64,000 nt of DNA, taken from assembly GCF_900156255.1 (NCBI RefSeq), contig NZ_FTMK01000004.1, positions 124,001-188,000 on the forward strand, given 5' to 3'. The notes under the pieces are model-generated. The model was not told the DNA's origin. It worked only from the letters and a program-made list of their open reading frames with translations, and made no database searches. This DNA comes from Paracoccus thiocyanatus (lineage in GTDB: Bacteria; Pseudomonadota; Alphaproteobacteria; Rhodobacterales; Rhodobacteraceae). The position numbers were made by a program, and so were the translations under genes. This document shows, piece by piece, positions 25,017 through 33,919 of the stretch (position 1 is the stretch's first letter; every line of letters starts with the position of its first letter).

Positions 25017-28000
25017 TCAGGGCGTGACCGTGACCGTGCCGCTGTCCGACCAGGCGCGGAATTCGGGGCGATACATGTCCTCGACGCTGGCGGCCGGGTG
25101 GTGGAACTCGCCCTGCGTCACCGCGCGGACGATATAGGCCAGCCGGAAGCTTTCGGCCGAGGTCCAGGTCAGCGCCGCGGCAAAGCGGTCGGCGCGGAAC
25201 TCGGTCATCTCGGCCGCGGTCTCGCCCTCCAGCCAGTCCAGCGCCGAAACGTCGCCGGCGCGCAGCAGGTTGGGGTTGTCGATCTCCCACCCGGCGGGCA
25301 GGGGGTCGGCGATCACCAGACGGCCGCCGCCTTCGGATTGCGGCGCGATTTCCAGCACCACGACCATGCGGGTGCCCTGCTGCACCTGCGCGGGGTCCAG
25401 CGCCTCGCCCTGCATGCTGTAATAGCGCCGGGCGATGCCATAGCCCTTGCCGCCGGCCGCGACTGGACCCGCGGGCTTGCCGGTCGCGGTCAGCGTCACC
25501 TCCAGCGCGTCTTCGCCGGTATTGGCGATGGCGGCATCGGCCGGCAGGCTGGCGACCGGCTGGGTCAGGGCCACCCCGTTCAGCGTCGCGGGCGGTGCGG
25601 CGCCAAACAGCGACTGCGCCGCCATGACCGTCCAGACCGATTCCTGCGTGGACAGGCTGCGGCCGTCCTGTTGCGCCTGCGCGATGCGCTCGGCGATCTG
25701 GTTGGTCAGGTCGGTGGCATCGACGGCCTGCGCCCTCGCCTCGGCCGCCAGCGCCAGCACGGCGGTGGCGTCGCGCAGCCGGGTGCCGTAATCGGCGCGG
25801 AAGGCATGGGGTTCGGGCGCGCCCAGGTTCAGCAGGTTGCGCGCCTGCGCGAACATCCGGTCCGCCCGCCCCTGGTCGCCGTAAGAGGCCAGCGCCGCCC
25901 CCAGGCTGGCCGCCCCCATCGGGGTCGAGAACGAGCCGGCCGCCGTGTCGGCGTAATAGCGCAAATCGCCCACCGTTGCCGCCCGTTCCCGCGCCAGCAC
26001 CGCCAGCGCATAGGCCAGCGCCGCGTTTTCCTCGGCCGAGGCGGCGGCGGGTTCGGTGGCGTAATTGGCGCGGTTGCGCAGGTTGTCGATGGCCATGCGG
26101 AAGCCGGTTTCCGGCACCTGATGCCCCGCCGCCCGCGCCCGCGACAGGAAGTCGGTGACATAGGCTTCCAGCCACAGGTCGCCCGAATCCGCCGACCACA
26201 GCCCAAATCCGCCGTTCGAGCCCTGCCGGGTCAGGATCCGGGTGATCGCCTTGTCCACCTGTTCGGCCGCATCGCCGCCCTCGACCCCCTCGGCGGCGGC
26301 AAGGCCGGGCAGGTAGATCAGCGGCATCGCGCCCGAGGCCAGTTGCTCGGTGCTGCCATAGGGATAGCGCGCCAGCCGCATCAGCGCGCCGGCCACGTCC
26401 AGCCGGGCATAGGGGCCAAGCGCCGCCGTCACCTGGGCGCCGGGCAGCAGGCCCTGCGTCAGGCTGGCGGGCACGGTCAGGCTTTGCCCCGGCTCGACGA
26501 CCAGCCGGTCCTGGCGCTGGATGTCGGCCTCGTTCAGCGCGATGGGGATGGCGATGTCCTTGGTCAGGTCCTGACCATCGGGCGTGGTCAGCACCAGCCG
26601 CAGGTTGGCGGTGCCAAGCGCCTCGGTCGCGGTGACGGGGATGTCCAGCCGCGCCTCGGCCTTTTCGCCAAGCTGCACCTGCGGCTCTACCGCATAGGTC
26701 AGCCCGCCCTCACCGCCGACCTGCGACAGCGCCAGCCGCACCTCTCCGGCCGGGCCAGAGGTATGGGTCAGCCGCAGCCCCAGCCGGGCGCTGTCGTTCG
26801 GCGCAAGAAAGGCGGGCGCGGTCACGGTCATCACCACCGGATCGCGCACCAGGACCGAGGCATCGGCCTGGCCCACGCCCTTTTCCGACCAGGCCACGGC
26901 CATCACCCGCAGCTCGCCGTTGAAATCGCCCACCGGCACCTCGACGGTGGCTGTGCCGTCCTCGTCCAGCGTCACCGGGCCGGAAAACCAGCTCATCAGC
27001 TTTTCGGTGGGCGGCGGCGCCTCGGCATTGCCGGCAAGGCTGGCGTCGCCCCCCTGGCGCAGCGCGCCGTCCGGCGCCCCGGTGGGCAGGATCAGCCGCC
27101 CATAGAGGTCGCGCAGCGCCACGCCCAGCCGGCGCTGGCCGAAGTAATGCTGCGACGGATCGGGCGGCTGGAAGCGGGTCAGGTTCAGGATGCCCTGATC
27201 GACGGCGGCGACGGTCGCGTGGACCGTCTGGCCTGCCGCGCCCTCGACCTTCAGCGTGACCGGGACTGTGCCGCGCGGGCGGGCCTCGGCCGGGGCGGTG
27301 ATGCTGGCGGCAAGCTTGCGGTCGCCGGGATCGACGGCGGCATGGGCCAGCCCCAGGGCGCGCACCGGCTGGCGATCCCCCGGCCGCGCCTCGCCCAAGG
27401 GGCGGATGGCGCTGACGGTGACATAGACCCCGGCGCCCCAATCGTCGGACACGGGCAGGTCGATCTGGTTCTCGCCAGCCTTCAGCGCCACGGTCTGCAT
27501 CGAGACCAGCCGGTTCGACAGCACAGAAACCAGGCCCAGCCCGTCGGCAGCCGCCTCGACCCGGACGCGGGCGGTATCGCCGCTGCGATAGGCGGGCTGG
27601 TCCAGAACCACTTGCAAGCGGTCGGGCGTTTCGGTTCCCGCATTGGCGGCGGCGCCCCAGCCGGCATAGAACCGCGTCGAGCTTTGCCCGCCCGCGCCGG
27701 ATGCCGGCTCGGCCACCAGCTCATATTGGCCCCATTCGACGGGGACGGCGATCTCGGCCGGGGCTTGCCCCGGCTCGGCCTCCCCCTCGGCGATGCGGGT
27801 GCGCGAGGTGATCGCCTCCCAGTTCCATTGCCCGCCCAGCGAATACCATTGGTAATCGGTGTCGATGCGGTTCAGCACCCAGCGCAGCGGCTCGGCCACG
27901 GGTTTCAGGTCGGGGCCGACCGCGACCAGCGCGAAACGCGCCTCGGCGTTTTCCGAAACCGTGTCGCCTTCGAAAAGCGGGCGGATGCCGGCGACCGGGG

Positions 28001-30515
28001 CTTCGGGCATGACCACGCGCGATTCCGTTCGCTCGACCGGGCGGCCGGCGCCTTCGCGGATGTCCAGCACCAGTTCGGCCTGGACCGGACGCGGCCCAAG
28101 CTCGCCGGCCGGGGGCAGCGTGACCTGCGCCTGGTAATTGCCTTGTGCGTCGGTGGTGCCTGGCGGCAGGCTGTCCGTAACCGGCGCGCTGTCGTCGTCG
28201 TGGCGGCCAAAGACATAGCCGTCGAAACCATCCAGGCTGCGGGTCGGGGACAGGCGCAACTGCCCCTCGACCGGCAGGTTGGCGGCCGGGGCGCCGAAAA
28301 GCCAATGCGCGTCCAGCGACAGATCCAGCGCCGCGCCGGCGCGAGCCGGGCCCTCGGGCAGGCGCGGGGTAAAGTCGATGCGTTCGGGCAGGAAATCCTC
28401 GACCAGCAGGCGCGCGGTGGCCAGGGCTGGGCCGTCGGCCTCGGCGCGCAGTTCCATGCGCCAGGTGCCGCGCGGGGCGGTGGCGGGGATCTGCCAGGCG
28501 ACCACGCTGCCGCCGGCGCCGGCGTCTTGCGCGGGCAGGCGCGCCGCCTCGACCCCGTCGGGGCGCAGGATCACCGCGGTCAGCGGCAGGTTTTCCAGCG
28601 CGCGGGCATCGGCATCGCGGGCCAGAATGGTGGCGTTCACCGTCTCGCCCACGCGATAGGCGCCGCGGTCGGTGGTCACGAACAGGTCGATGGGCGGCGC
28701 GGGGGGCTGGCCCTCGACCCCGCGGTCGGACAGGTCGAATTCGGGGTCCGACAGCGACAGGAAGGCCATGTCGCGGGGTGCGCGATCCGTCCCTTCGCCC
28801 TGCCAATCCGTCACCGTGACCAGCGCCGGCGCCGCGCCGTCGCGGCCCATGGCAAGCCCCGGCGCGAAATGCGCCAGGCCCTGGTCGTCGGTCACGGACT
28901 TGGCCAGCACCTCGTTCGAGCGGCTGACCAGCGCCACCTCGGCCCCCGTCTTGGCGGCGGTATCGGCCAGGCTGCGCACCGCAACGGTCAGCCCGTCCGC
29001 GCCCGAGAAGGTCGAGATCCCGAAATCCGAGATCACGAACCATTGCGTCGCCAGCCCGGTATCCTGGACGGCCTGGTTCTGGATCCCGGCCTCGACGATA
29101 TAGATGCCGGGCTCCAGCGGGCCGGCCTCGGCGGGGATGGCAAGGCTGGTGGTCAGTTCCTGGTTCAGCGTCCGCTGCCCCATGGGTTTCGCCACCTGGG
29201 CCGTGCCCTTCCAGACCTCGCGCGCCATGCGCTCGCCGAAGTAATCCGCCTGCCAGCTGTCCAGGGGCTTGGCGAACATGTCCTCGGCCATGGCGCGGAT
29301 CAGGTTGCGGTCGGAAATGCGCAACAGCCGCAGGTCGATCGCATCGGCATTGACCGTGACCATCGACAGCCGCTGGTCGCCCGAGGCGGGCAGCACATAG
29401 GCCCGGCCCGGAAAGCGCACCGAGGGTTCGCGGTCGCGCACATAGCCCTTTAGCGTCACGTCGCGGGCCAGCACCTCGCCATCGGCGGCGGGCAGGCCGG
29501 CGCGCAGGGTCAGTTCCACCGCTTGCCCATGGGTCAGCCCGGCGACGCACAGCCGGTTGCCGTCCGCCTCGACCGTCAGGTCGCGGCCGGGCAGGCGCAG
29601 GAAGGGCGCGTAATCCGTGCCCTCGGCCAGTTCGCGCGACATCACTGCGCAGAAACGCGGCTGCTTGCCCTCGGCTTCCGCCTGGCTGTCGGTGACGCGC
29701 AGCCCGTGGCGGGCCTGCGATTCCTCCAGCGCCTGGGCGATGGCATCGTCGCCCGGCGCAAGCGCGCCGGCCAGGCGCAAGGCGGACAGCGCGTCGCGGC
29801 CGCGGTCCTGCCGTTCCCAGGCCATGGCCAGCCAGGACAGCGCGCGCGCCGCCACCGCATCCTGGTCCGCGCGCAGATAGGCGTTGATCGCCATCAAGGC
29901 GATGGATGCCGATGCCTCGCGGTCGTCGGGGTCGCTGGTGTAAAGCGTCAGCCGCGCCAGGTTGGTCCAATCCTCGGCCCGGTCGTCGCGGGCGGCCAGC
30001 GATGCCATGATCCGCGCTGCCCCCGCCAGGTCGCCCGCCCGTTCCGCATCCGCGGCGGCATCGCCCGCATCGCCCGCACCCAGCGCCGGGTGCAGGGCAG
30101 GAAACAGGCGCGCCTGGCTATGTGCCGCCTTGCGGTCCTGCGCACCGATAAAGGGCGCGGCGGCGGCGCGCGATTCGGCGCGCAGCCGCGCTTCGGCCGA
30201 GGGGGTCGCGACATGGCCCGAGACCGCGCCCGCGAAGGCCGCGGGCGCGCCCGCATCGCCGCCCTTGGGAAAGCAGGCGCGCGAGCGCTGGTTATAGGTC
30301 AGCGCCCGGCAGTCCTGGTTGCCCAGGCAGGCCTGGACACAGGCTTGCAGGGTGGTGTCGAAGATCGGGCCAAGATCGCCGCCGGGCAGGTCGGTATCGG
30401 CCTGCAAGGACAGCCGCCGTTCCGGCAGCGGCGCGTCCTGCGCCAAAGCGCCGCCCGCGACCAGAAGCCCGGTCAGGGCTGCTGCGATGAAACCGTGCCG
30501 GACGGGATGTGCCAT
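25017..30515 (-). CDS. Alpha-2-macroglobulin-like protein with N-terminal PAN/Apple-like domain
   Basis: The 1,832-residue exported protein has a signal peptide (FIAAALTGLLVAGGALA). A small Cys-rich PAN/Apple-like segment follows (CVQACLGNQDCRALTYN), then a long run of macroglobulin beta-domains. Near residue 1,388 the sequence YGSTEQLASG occupies the thioester site, but the usual CxEQ is replaced by STEQ. No thioester can form, so it belongs to the thioester-less bacterial class (YfaS-like). Such proteins are thought to trap proteases in the periplasm. No lipobox is seen and no pbpC is adjacent. It is downstream of the PQQ-linked metallohydrolase on the same strand. Confidence 0.92.
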   Translation of the reverse strand: MAHPVRHGFIAAALTGLLVAGGALAQDAPLPERRLSLQADTDLPGGDLGPIFDTTLQACVQACLGNQDCRALTYNQRSRACFPKGGDAGAPAAFAGAVSGHVATPSAEARLRAESRAAAAPFIGAQDRKAAHSQARLFPALHPALGAGDAGDAAADAERAGDLAGAARIMASLAARDDRAEDWTNLARLTLYTSDPDDREASASIALMAINAYLRADQDAVAARALSWLAMAWERQDRGRDALSALRLAGALAPGDDAIAQALEESQARHGLRVTDSQAEAEGKQPRFCAVMSRELAEGTDYAPFLRLPGRDLTVEADGNRLCVAGLTHGQAVELTLRAGLPAADGEVLARDVTLKGYVRDREPSVRFPGRAYVLPASGDQRLSMVTVNADAIDLRLLRISDRNLIRAMAEDMFAKPLDSWQADYFGERMAREVWKGTAQVAKPMGQRTLNQELTTSLAIPAEAGPLEPGIYIVEAGIQNQAVQDTGLATQWFVISDFGISTFSGADGLTVAVRSLADTAAKTGAEVALVSRSNEVLAKSVTDDQGLAHFAPGLAMGRDGAAPALVTVTDWQGEGTDRAPRDMAFLSLSDPEFDLSDRGVEGQPPAPPIDLFVTTDRGAYRVGETVNATILARDADARALENLPLTAVILRPDGVEAARLPAQDAGAGGSVVAWQIPATAPRGTWRMELRAEADGPALATARLLVEDFLPERIDFTPRLPEGPARAGAALDLSLDAHWLFGAPAANLPVEGQLRLSPTRSLDGFDGYVFGRHDDDSAPVTDSLPPGTTDAQGNYQAQVTLPPAGELGPRPVQAELVLDIREGAGRPVERTESRVVMPEAPVAGIRPLFEGDTVSENAEARFALVAVGPDLKPVAEPLRWVLNRIDTDYQWYSLGGQWNWEAITSRTRIAEGEAEPGQAPAEIAVPVEWGQYELVAEPASGAGGQSSTRFYAGWGAAANAGTETPDRLQVVLDQPAYRSGDTARVRVEAAADGLGLVSVLSNRLVSMQTVALKAGENQIDLPVSDDWGAGVYVTVSAIRPLGEARPGDRQPVRALGLAHAAVDPGDRKLAASITAPAEARPRGTVPVTLKVEGAAGQTVHATVAAVDQGILNLTRFQPPDPSQHYFGQRRLGVALRDLYGRLILPTGAPDGALRQGGDASLAGNAEAPPPTEKLMSWFSGPVTLDEDGTATVEVPVGDFNGELRVMAVAWSEKGVGQADASVLVRDPVVMTVTAPAFLAPNDSARLGLRLTHTSGPAGEVRLALSQVGGEGGLTYAVEPQVQLGEKAEARLDIPVTATEALGTANLRLVLTTPDGQDLTKDIAIPIALNEADIQRQDRLVVEPGQSLTVPASLTQGLLPGAQVTAALGPYARLDVAGALMRLARYPYGSTEQLASGAMPLIYLPGLAAAEGVEGGDAAEQVDKAITRILTRQGSNGGFGLWSADSGDLWLEAYVTDFLSRARAAGHQVPETGFRMAIDNLRNRANYATEPAAASAEENAALAYALAVLARERAATVGDLRYYADTAAGSFSTPMGAASLGAALASYGDQGRADRMFAQARNLLNLGAPEPHAFRADYGTRLRDATAVLALAAEARAQAVDATDLTNQIAERIAQAQQDGRSLSTQESVWTVMAAQSLFGAAPPATLNGVALTQPVASLPADAAIANTGEDALEVTLTATGKPAGPVAAGGKGYGIARRYYSMQGEALDPAQVQQGTRMVVVLEIAPQSEGGGRLVIADPLPAGWEIDNPNLLRAGDVSALDWLEGETAAEMTEFRADRFAAALTWTSAESFRLAYIVRAVTQGEFHHPAASVEDMYRPEFRAWSDSGTVTVTP

Positions 30516-30571
30516 GGCCTTGCTCCTTCTGCGCGCGTCACAGTTGTGGCATCCGGTCGCAGGCTAGGCAA

Positions 30572-31630
30572 CTATTCCCATTCCAGTTCGGCATAGGCGG
30601 CGGCGGCGTTGCGCGCGGTGGTGGCCCGGAAATCGGCCCAGCCTTCGGCGGCGGGCTGCATCGCCACCACGATGGCCGGGATCGCCCGCGACAGCGGCAA
30701 GCCGGCCCCGATGGCCTTGCGCGTGGCGTCGCGCAGCGCGGTCAGATAGTGCCGTTCCGGGGCCACCGCATCGTCCCAGTTTTCCATCACCGGGCCGTGG
30801 CCGGGCACGATCAGCGCCGGCAGGGGGTCGGGCGGCGTGGCGATCCAGTCCAGCCAGCCGGCCAGCGATCCGTCAAGCGACGGCGTCAGGCCCAGGAACA
30901 CCAGGTCGCCGGTGAACAGCGTGCCCGTTTCCTGGTCCAGCACCGTCATGTCGCTGCCGGTATGGGCCGAGGGCACGGGGGTCAACTGCAATTGCCGGTC
31001 GCCCAGCGACAGCAGCCGGGGCGCTTCGACCCGCTGGTCCACGGCGGCGATCCTGGTGCCGGCAAAGGCTGCGGCGCCGATCTGGCGCGGGGTCGACATC
31101 ATCCAGCTTTCCGCCCGGCGCGCCACCGCTTCGGGCAGGCGGGCATCGGCGACGATGCTGGCGCCGGCTTCGGAAAACACCTCGGCGCCCAGGATGTGGT
31201 CGGGATGCATATGGGTCAGGATCAGATGGCTGACCGGCTTGTCGGTGACCTGGCGGATGGCGGCGTAAAGCGCCTCGCCCTCGGCACGGCTGCCGCCTGC
31301 GTCGATGACGGCGACGGTGTCGCCGATGACAAAGGACAGGTTGGCGATCCGCCCGCGGTTCTGGGTCGAGACCTGGGCCATCGCGCCCTGATGCACATGG
31401 ATGCCCGGCGCCACCTCTTGCGCGGTCAGGGCCGGCAATTCGCCGGTTTCCACGCAGCGCACCGGGCCGCTGCCGGCCAGATCGGGATGGCGCGCCAGCC
31501 AGTCGCTGGCCACGGGCCCGGCGCGCAGTTCGCAATCCTCGCGCGTGGGGGCGTCGCCGGCGGGCAGCAGGCGGGACTGGCAGGTGGCGGGCTGGGCTGC
31601 CAGACAGGCGGCCAGGACCAGGTGAAACAT
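30572..31630 (-). CDS. Quinoprotein relay system zinc metallohydrolase
   Basis: The 352-residue exported protein has a signal peptide (FHLVLAACLAAQPATC) and an MBL fold with zinc motif LTHMHPDHILG, then SAHTGSDM, LFTGDLVFLG and VPGHGPVMENW. It resembles the metallohydrolases that accompany quinoprotein dehydrogenases and SoxYZ-like carriers (quinoprotein relay type 2). That context is matched by the pqq operon diverging from it. The second ATG (31630) is chosen because AAAGG is spaced properly before it. The reaction is unknown. Confidence 0.87.
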   Translation of the reverse strand: MFHLVLAACLAAQPATCQSRLLPAGDAPTREDCELRAGPVASDWLARHPDLAGSGPVRCVETGELPALTAQEVAPGIHVHQGAMAQVSTQNRGRIANLSFVIGDTVAVIDAGGSRAEGEALYAAIRQVTDKPVSHLILTHMHPDHILGAEVFSEAGASIVADARLPEAVARRAESWMMSTPRQIGAAAFAGTRIAAVDQRVEAPRLLSLGDRQLQLTPVPSAHTGSDMTVLDQETGTLFTGDLVFLGLTPSLDGSLAGWLDWIATPPDPLPALIVPGHGPVMENWDDAVAPERHYLTALRDATRKAIGAGLPLSRAIPAIVVAMQPAAEGWADFRATTARNAAAAYAELEWE

Positions 31631-31699
31631 CCGCATTCCTTTCGCGGCGGCGACGCTAACACAAGCCCGCGACCGGCGCCATCTACGACCTTTGGCGTG

Positions 31700-31727
31700 T
31701 TGACTGGCAGCCAGAGCGGCTTAGCAT
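31700..31727 (+). promoter_or_regulatory. Possible sigma70-type promoter of the pqq operon
   Basis: TTGACT (31700-31705) and TAGCAT (31722-31727) are separated by 16 bp, about 45 bp upstream of the pqqA start in the divergent gap. The -35 match is good and the -10 match moderate. No experimental support. Confidence 0.35.
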
Positions 31728-31769
31728 CAATGCTGGCCGTATCCTGCGGCTTTTCGAGGAGGAGAAAAC

Positions 31770-31862
31770 ATGGCCTGGACGAAACCCGCGCCCAAGGAAA
31801 TCGCCTGCGGCATGGAAATCAACATGTATGCACCGGCCGAAGACGAGCCGGTCCTGTTCTAA
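31770..31862 (+). CDS. pqqA: PQQ precursor peptide PqqA (30 residues)
   Basis: The 30-codon gene encodes the ribosomal precursor of pyrroloquinoline quinone. Its Glu and Tyr in the segment GMEINMYAP (ExxxY, Glu16 and Tyr20) are the residues cross-linked by PqqE to form the cofactor. The N-terminal WTKPAPKEIACG is typical. A strong GAGGAGGAG ribosome-binding site precedes ATG 31770. It is first in the pqqABCDE operon. Confidence 0.97.
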   Translation: MAWTKPAPKEIACGMEINMYAPAEDEPVLF

Positions 31863-31881
31863 ACCGCCGGCAAACTTCCCT

Positions 31882-31913
31882 GGCCCGGCTTCCGGCTGAC
31901 CGGGGGCCGGGCC
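31882..31913 (+). other. Hairpin between pqqA and pqqB
   Basis: GGCCCGG (31882-31888) and CCGGGCC (31907-31913) form a 7-bp GC stem in the 67-bp gap between pqqA and pqqB. There is no T-run. Such structures are thought to keep pqqA mRNA more abundant than the distal genes by attenuation or processing; that role here is inferred. Confidence 0.45.
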
Positions 31914-31929
31914 TGCCGGAGCCTTTCCC

Positions 31930-32820
31930 ATGCGTATCGTGATTCTCGGCAGCGGCGCCGGTGGCGGTGTGCCGCAGTGGAACTGTGGTTGCCGCAACTG
32001 CGAGGCCGCGCGCGACGGGCGCATTCCCGCCATGAGCCAAAGCGGGATCGCCGTGTCCGCCGATGGCCGGGACTGGGCGCTGGTCAATGCCTCGCCCGAC
32101 CTGCGCCAGCAGCTTGCCGGGGCGGCGGCGCTGCGGCCCCAGGGGCTGCGCGGCACGCCCATCCGCTCGGTTCTGGTCACGAATGGCGACATCGACCATG
32201 TCGCGGGGCTGTTGACGCTGCGCGAAGGCCAGCCCTTCGATCTGTTCGCCACCCAGGCGATCCATGGGGTTCTGGCCGCCAATCCGATGCTGGCGGCGCT
32301 GGATCCGCATCTGGTCGCCCGGCGCGAGGTGGCGCTGGACCAGCCCTTCGAGCTGGCGCCCGGCCTTGCGGCGACGCTTTTCGCCGTGCCCGGCAAGGTG
32401 CCGCTTTACCTTGAGGGCGAGCGGGTCGAGACCGAGCTGATGGGAGAGCAGACCGTAGGCGTGGAACTGGCCGGGGGCGGGCGGCGGGTATTCTATATCC
32501 CCGGCTGCGCCTCGGTCCCCGGCTGGCTGCGTGAACGGATCGCCGGTGCGGACGCGCTGCTGTTCGACGGCACGCTGTGGACCGATGACGAGATGCTGCG
32601 CGCGGGCCTTGGGGCCAAGACCGGGCGGCGCATGGGCCATGTGCCGGTATCCGGCCCCGGCGGCAGCCTGGAGGCGCTGCGCGGCTTGGACCTGGGTGCC
32701 CGCATCTACGTGCATCTGAACAATTCGAACCCGCTGGTCGATCCGGCCAGCCCCGAACGTGCGCAGGCGCAGGCGGCGGGCTGGCAGGTGGGCCATGACG
32801 GAATGGAGATCGCGCCATGA
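31930..32820 (+). CDS. pqqB: PQQ biosynthesis protein PqqB
   Basis: The 296-residue MBL-fold protein matches PqqB, an iron-dependent hydroxylase acting on the cross-linked Glu-Tyr intermediate. It starts IVILGSGAGGGVPQWNCGC, has the structural zinc CxCxxC (WNCGCRNC), the metal region TNGDIDHVAGLL, and ends with the HLNNSNP region. It overlaps pqqC by 4 bp (ATGA). Confidence 0.97.
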   Translation: MRIVILGSGAGGGVPQWNCGCRNCEAARDGRIPAMSQSGIAVSADGRDWALVNASPDLRQQLAGAAALRPQGLRGTPIRSVLVTNGDIDHVAGLLTLREGQPFDLFATQAIHGVLAANPMLAALDPHLVARREVALDQPFELAPGLAATLFAVPGKVPLYLEGERVETELMGEQTVGVELAGGGRRVFYIPGCASVPGWLRERIAGADALLFDGTLWTDDEMLRAGLGAKTGRRMGHVPVSGPGGSLEALRGLDLGARIYVHLNNSNPLVDPASPERAQAQAAGWQVGHDGMEIAP

Positions 32821-33611
32821 AACTTGCCGACCATCAGGCCCAGACCCGCGCCGAGTTCCACGAGCGGCTGCGGCGCATCGGCGCCGAGCGCTATCACGAC
32901 CGCCACCCGTTCCACAAACGCCTGCATGGCGGGCAATGCAGTCCCGACGAGGTGCGGGCCTGGGTGATCAACCGCTGGCAATACCAGTCGCGCATCCCGA
33001 TGAAGGACGCGGCCTTCCTGTCGCGGGTCGAGGATCCGCAGCTACGCCGCATCTGGCGAAGTCGCATCGAGGATCACGACGGCGGCACCGATCAGGGCGG
33101 CGGCATCCGGCGTTGGCTGGCGCTGGCCCGCGCCGTCGGCCTTGACCCCGATTACGTCGCCAGCGGCGTGGGGGTGATGCCGGCGACCCGCTTTGCCGTC
33201 GATGCCTATGTCCGCTTCGTGCGCGACATGCCGCTGCTGGATGCCGTGGCCGCCAGCCTGACCGAGATGTTCGCGCCGAAAATCCATGCCGAGCGGATCG
33301 AGGGGCTGCTCAAGCATTACGATTTCGCCGACGATGCCAGCCTGGCCTATTTCCGCAACCGGCTGTCCGAGGCGCCCAAGGACGTGGAATTCGGCCTGAA
33401 CCATGTGCTGGACCATGCCGATACGCTGGAAAAGCAGGACGCGGCGGCGGCGGCGCTGGTCTTCAAGACCGATGTGCTGTGGGCGCAGCTTGACGCGCTG
33501 TGGCACGGCTATGTCGAAGGCAATATCCCCCCCGGCGCCTGGCGTCCGGGCGAGGGGCTGCTGGACGCCGCCATCCCCGAGCCGGCCCCCGAGGCCGCGG
33601 GGGCCTCATGA
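32817..33611 (+). CDS. pqqC: Pyrroloquinoline-quinone synthase PqqC
   Basis: The 264-residue cofactor-free oxidase performs the final ring closure and eight-electron oxidation giving PQQ. Family sequences include YHDRHPFHKRLHGG near the N-terminus, WVINRWQYQSRIPMKDA, DHDGG and EGLLKHYDF. Start ATG overlaps the pqqB stop, and the end overlaps pqqD by 4 bp. The C-terminal Ala/Pro/Glu-rich tail is not conserved. Confidence 0.97.
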   Translation: MKLADHQAQTRAEFHERLRRIGAERYHDRHPFHKRLHGGQCSPDEVRAWVINRWQYQSRIPMKDAAFLSRVEDPQLRRIWRSRIEDHDGGTDQGGGIRRWLALARAVGLDPDYVASGVGVMPATRFAVDAYVRFVRDMPLLDAVAASLTEMFAPKIHAERIEGLLKHYDFADDASLAYFRNRLSEAPKDVEFGLNHVLDHADTLEKQDAAAAALVFKTDVLWAQLDALWHGYVEGNIPPGAWRPGEGLLDAAIPEPAPEAAGAS

Positions 33612-33919
33612 GCGGGGATCGCATCAGCGGCGCCGCCGTGCCCTATCTGCCGCGGGGCGTGCGGCTGCATGACGACCGCGTGCGCGGCATCCGCGTGCTG
33701 CTGGCGCCTGAACGGGTGATCCAGCTTGACCCGGTCGGCCATGCCATTCTGTCGGAACTGGACGGCAAGCGCAGCCTGGCCGAGGTGGTGCTGACGCTTT
33801 GCACCCGCTACGAGGCCCCGCCCGAGCAGATCGAGGGCGATGTGCAAGAGTTCCTGCGCGACCTGATGGACCGGCGCATGGTGTTTCTGGAGCAAGAGCC
33901 AGAGGGGGCCCAGCCATGA
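33608..33919 (+). CDS. pqqD: PQQ peptide chaperone PqqD
   Basis: The 103-residue protein is the RiPP recognition element that binds PqqA and presents it to PqqE. It shows PYLPRGVRLHDDRVRG, ERVIQLDPVGHAILSELDG and the typical C-terminal helices. ATG 33608 overlaps the pqqC stop by 4 bp. The longer frame from 33500 runs inside pqqC and is not used. Confidence 0.96.
   Translation: MSGDRISGAAVPYLPRGVRLHDDRVRGIRVLLAPERVIQLDPVGHAILSELDGKRSLAEVVLTLCTRYEAPPEQIEGDVQEFLRDLMDRRMVFLEQEPEGAQP

Noticed and set aside
26337..26357. Macroglobulin thioester motif
   Set aside because: The site reads STEQ, so the cysteine needed for the thioester is absent.
23823..29453. A 1,876-codon open frame on the + strand opposite the macroglobulin, regulator and aldehyde dehydrogenase genes
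   Set aside because: It is a mirror frame caused by GC-rich codons on the minus strand; its residues are Arg/Gly/Gln/His-rich with no domain, and the opposite strand encodes clear families.
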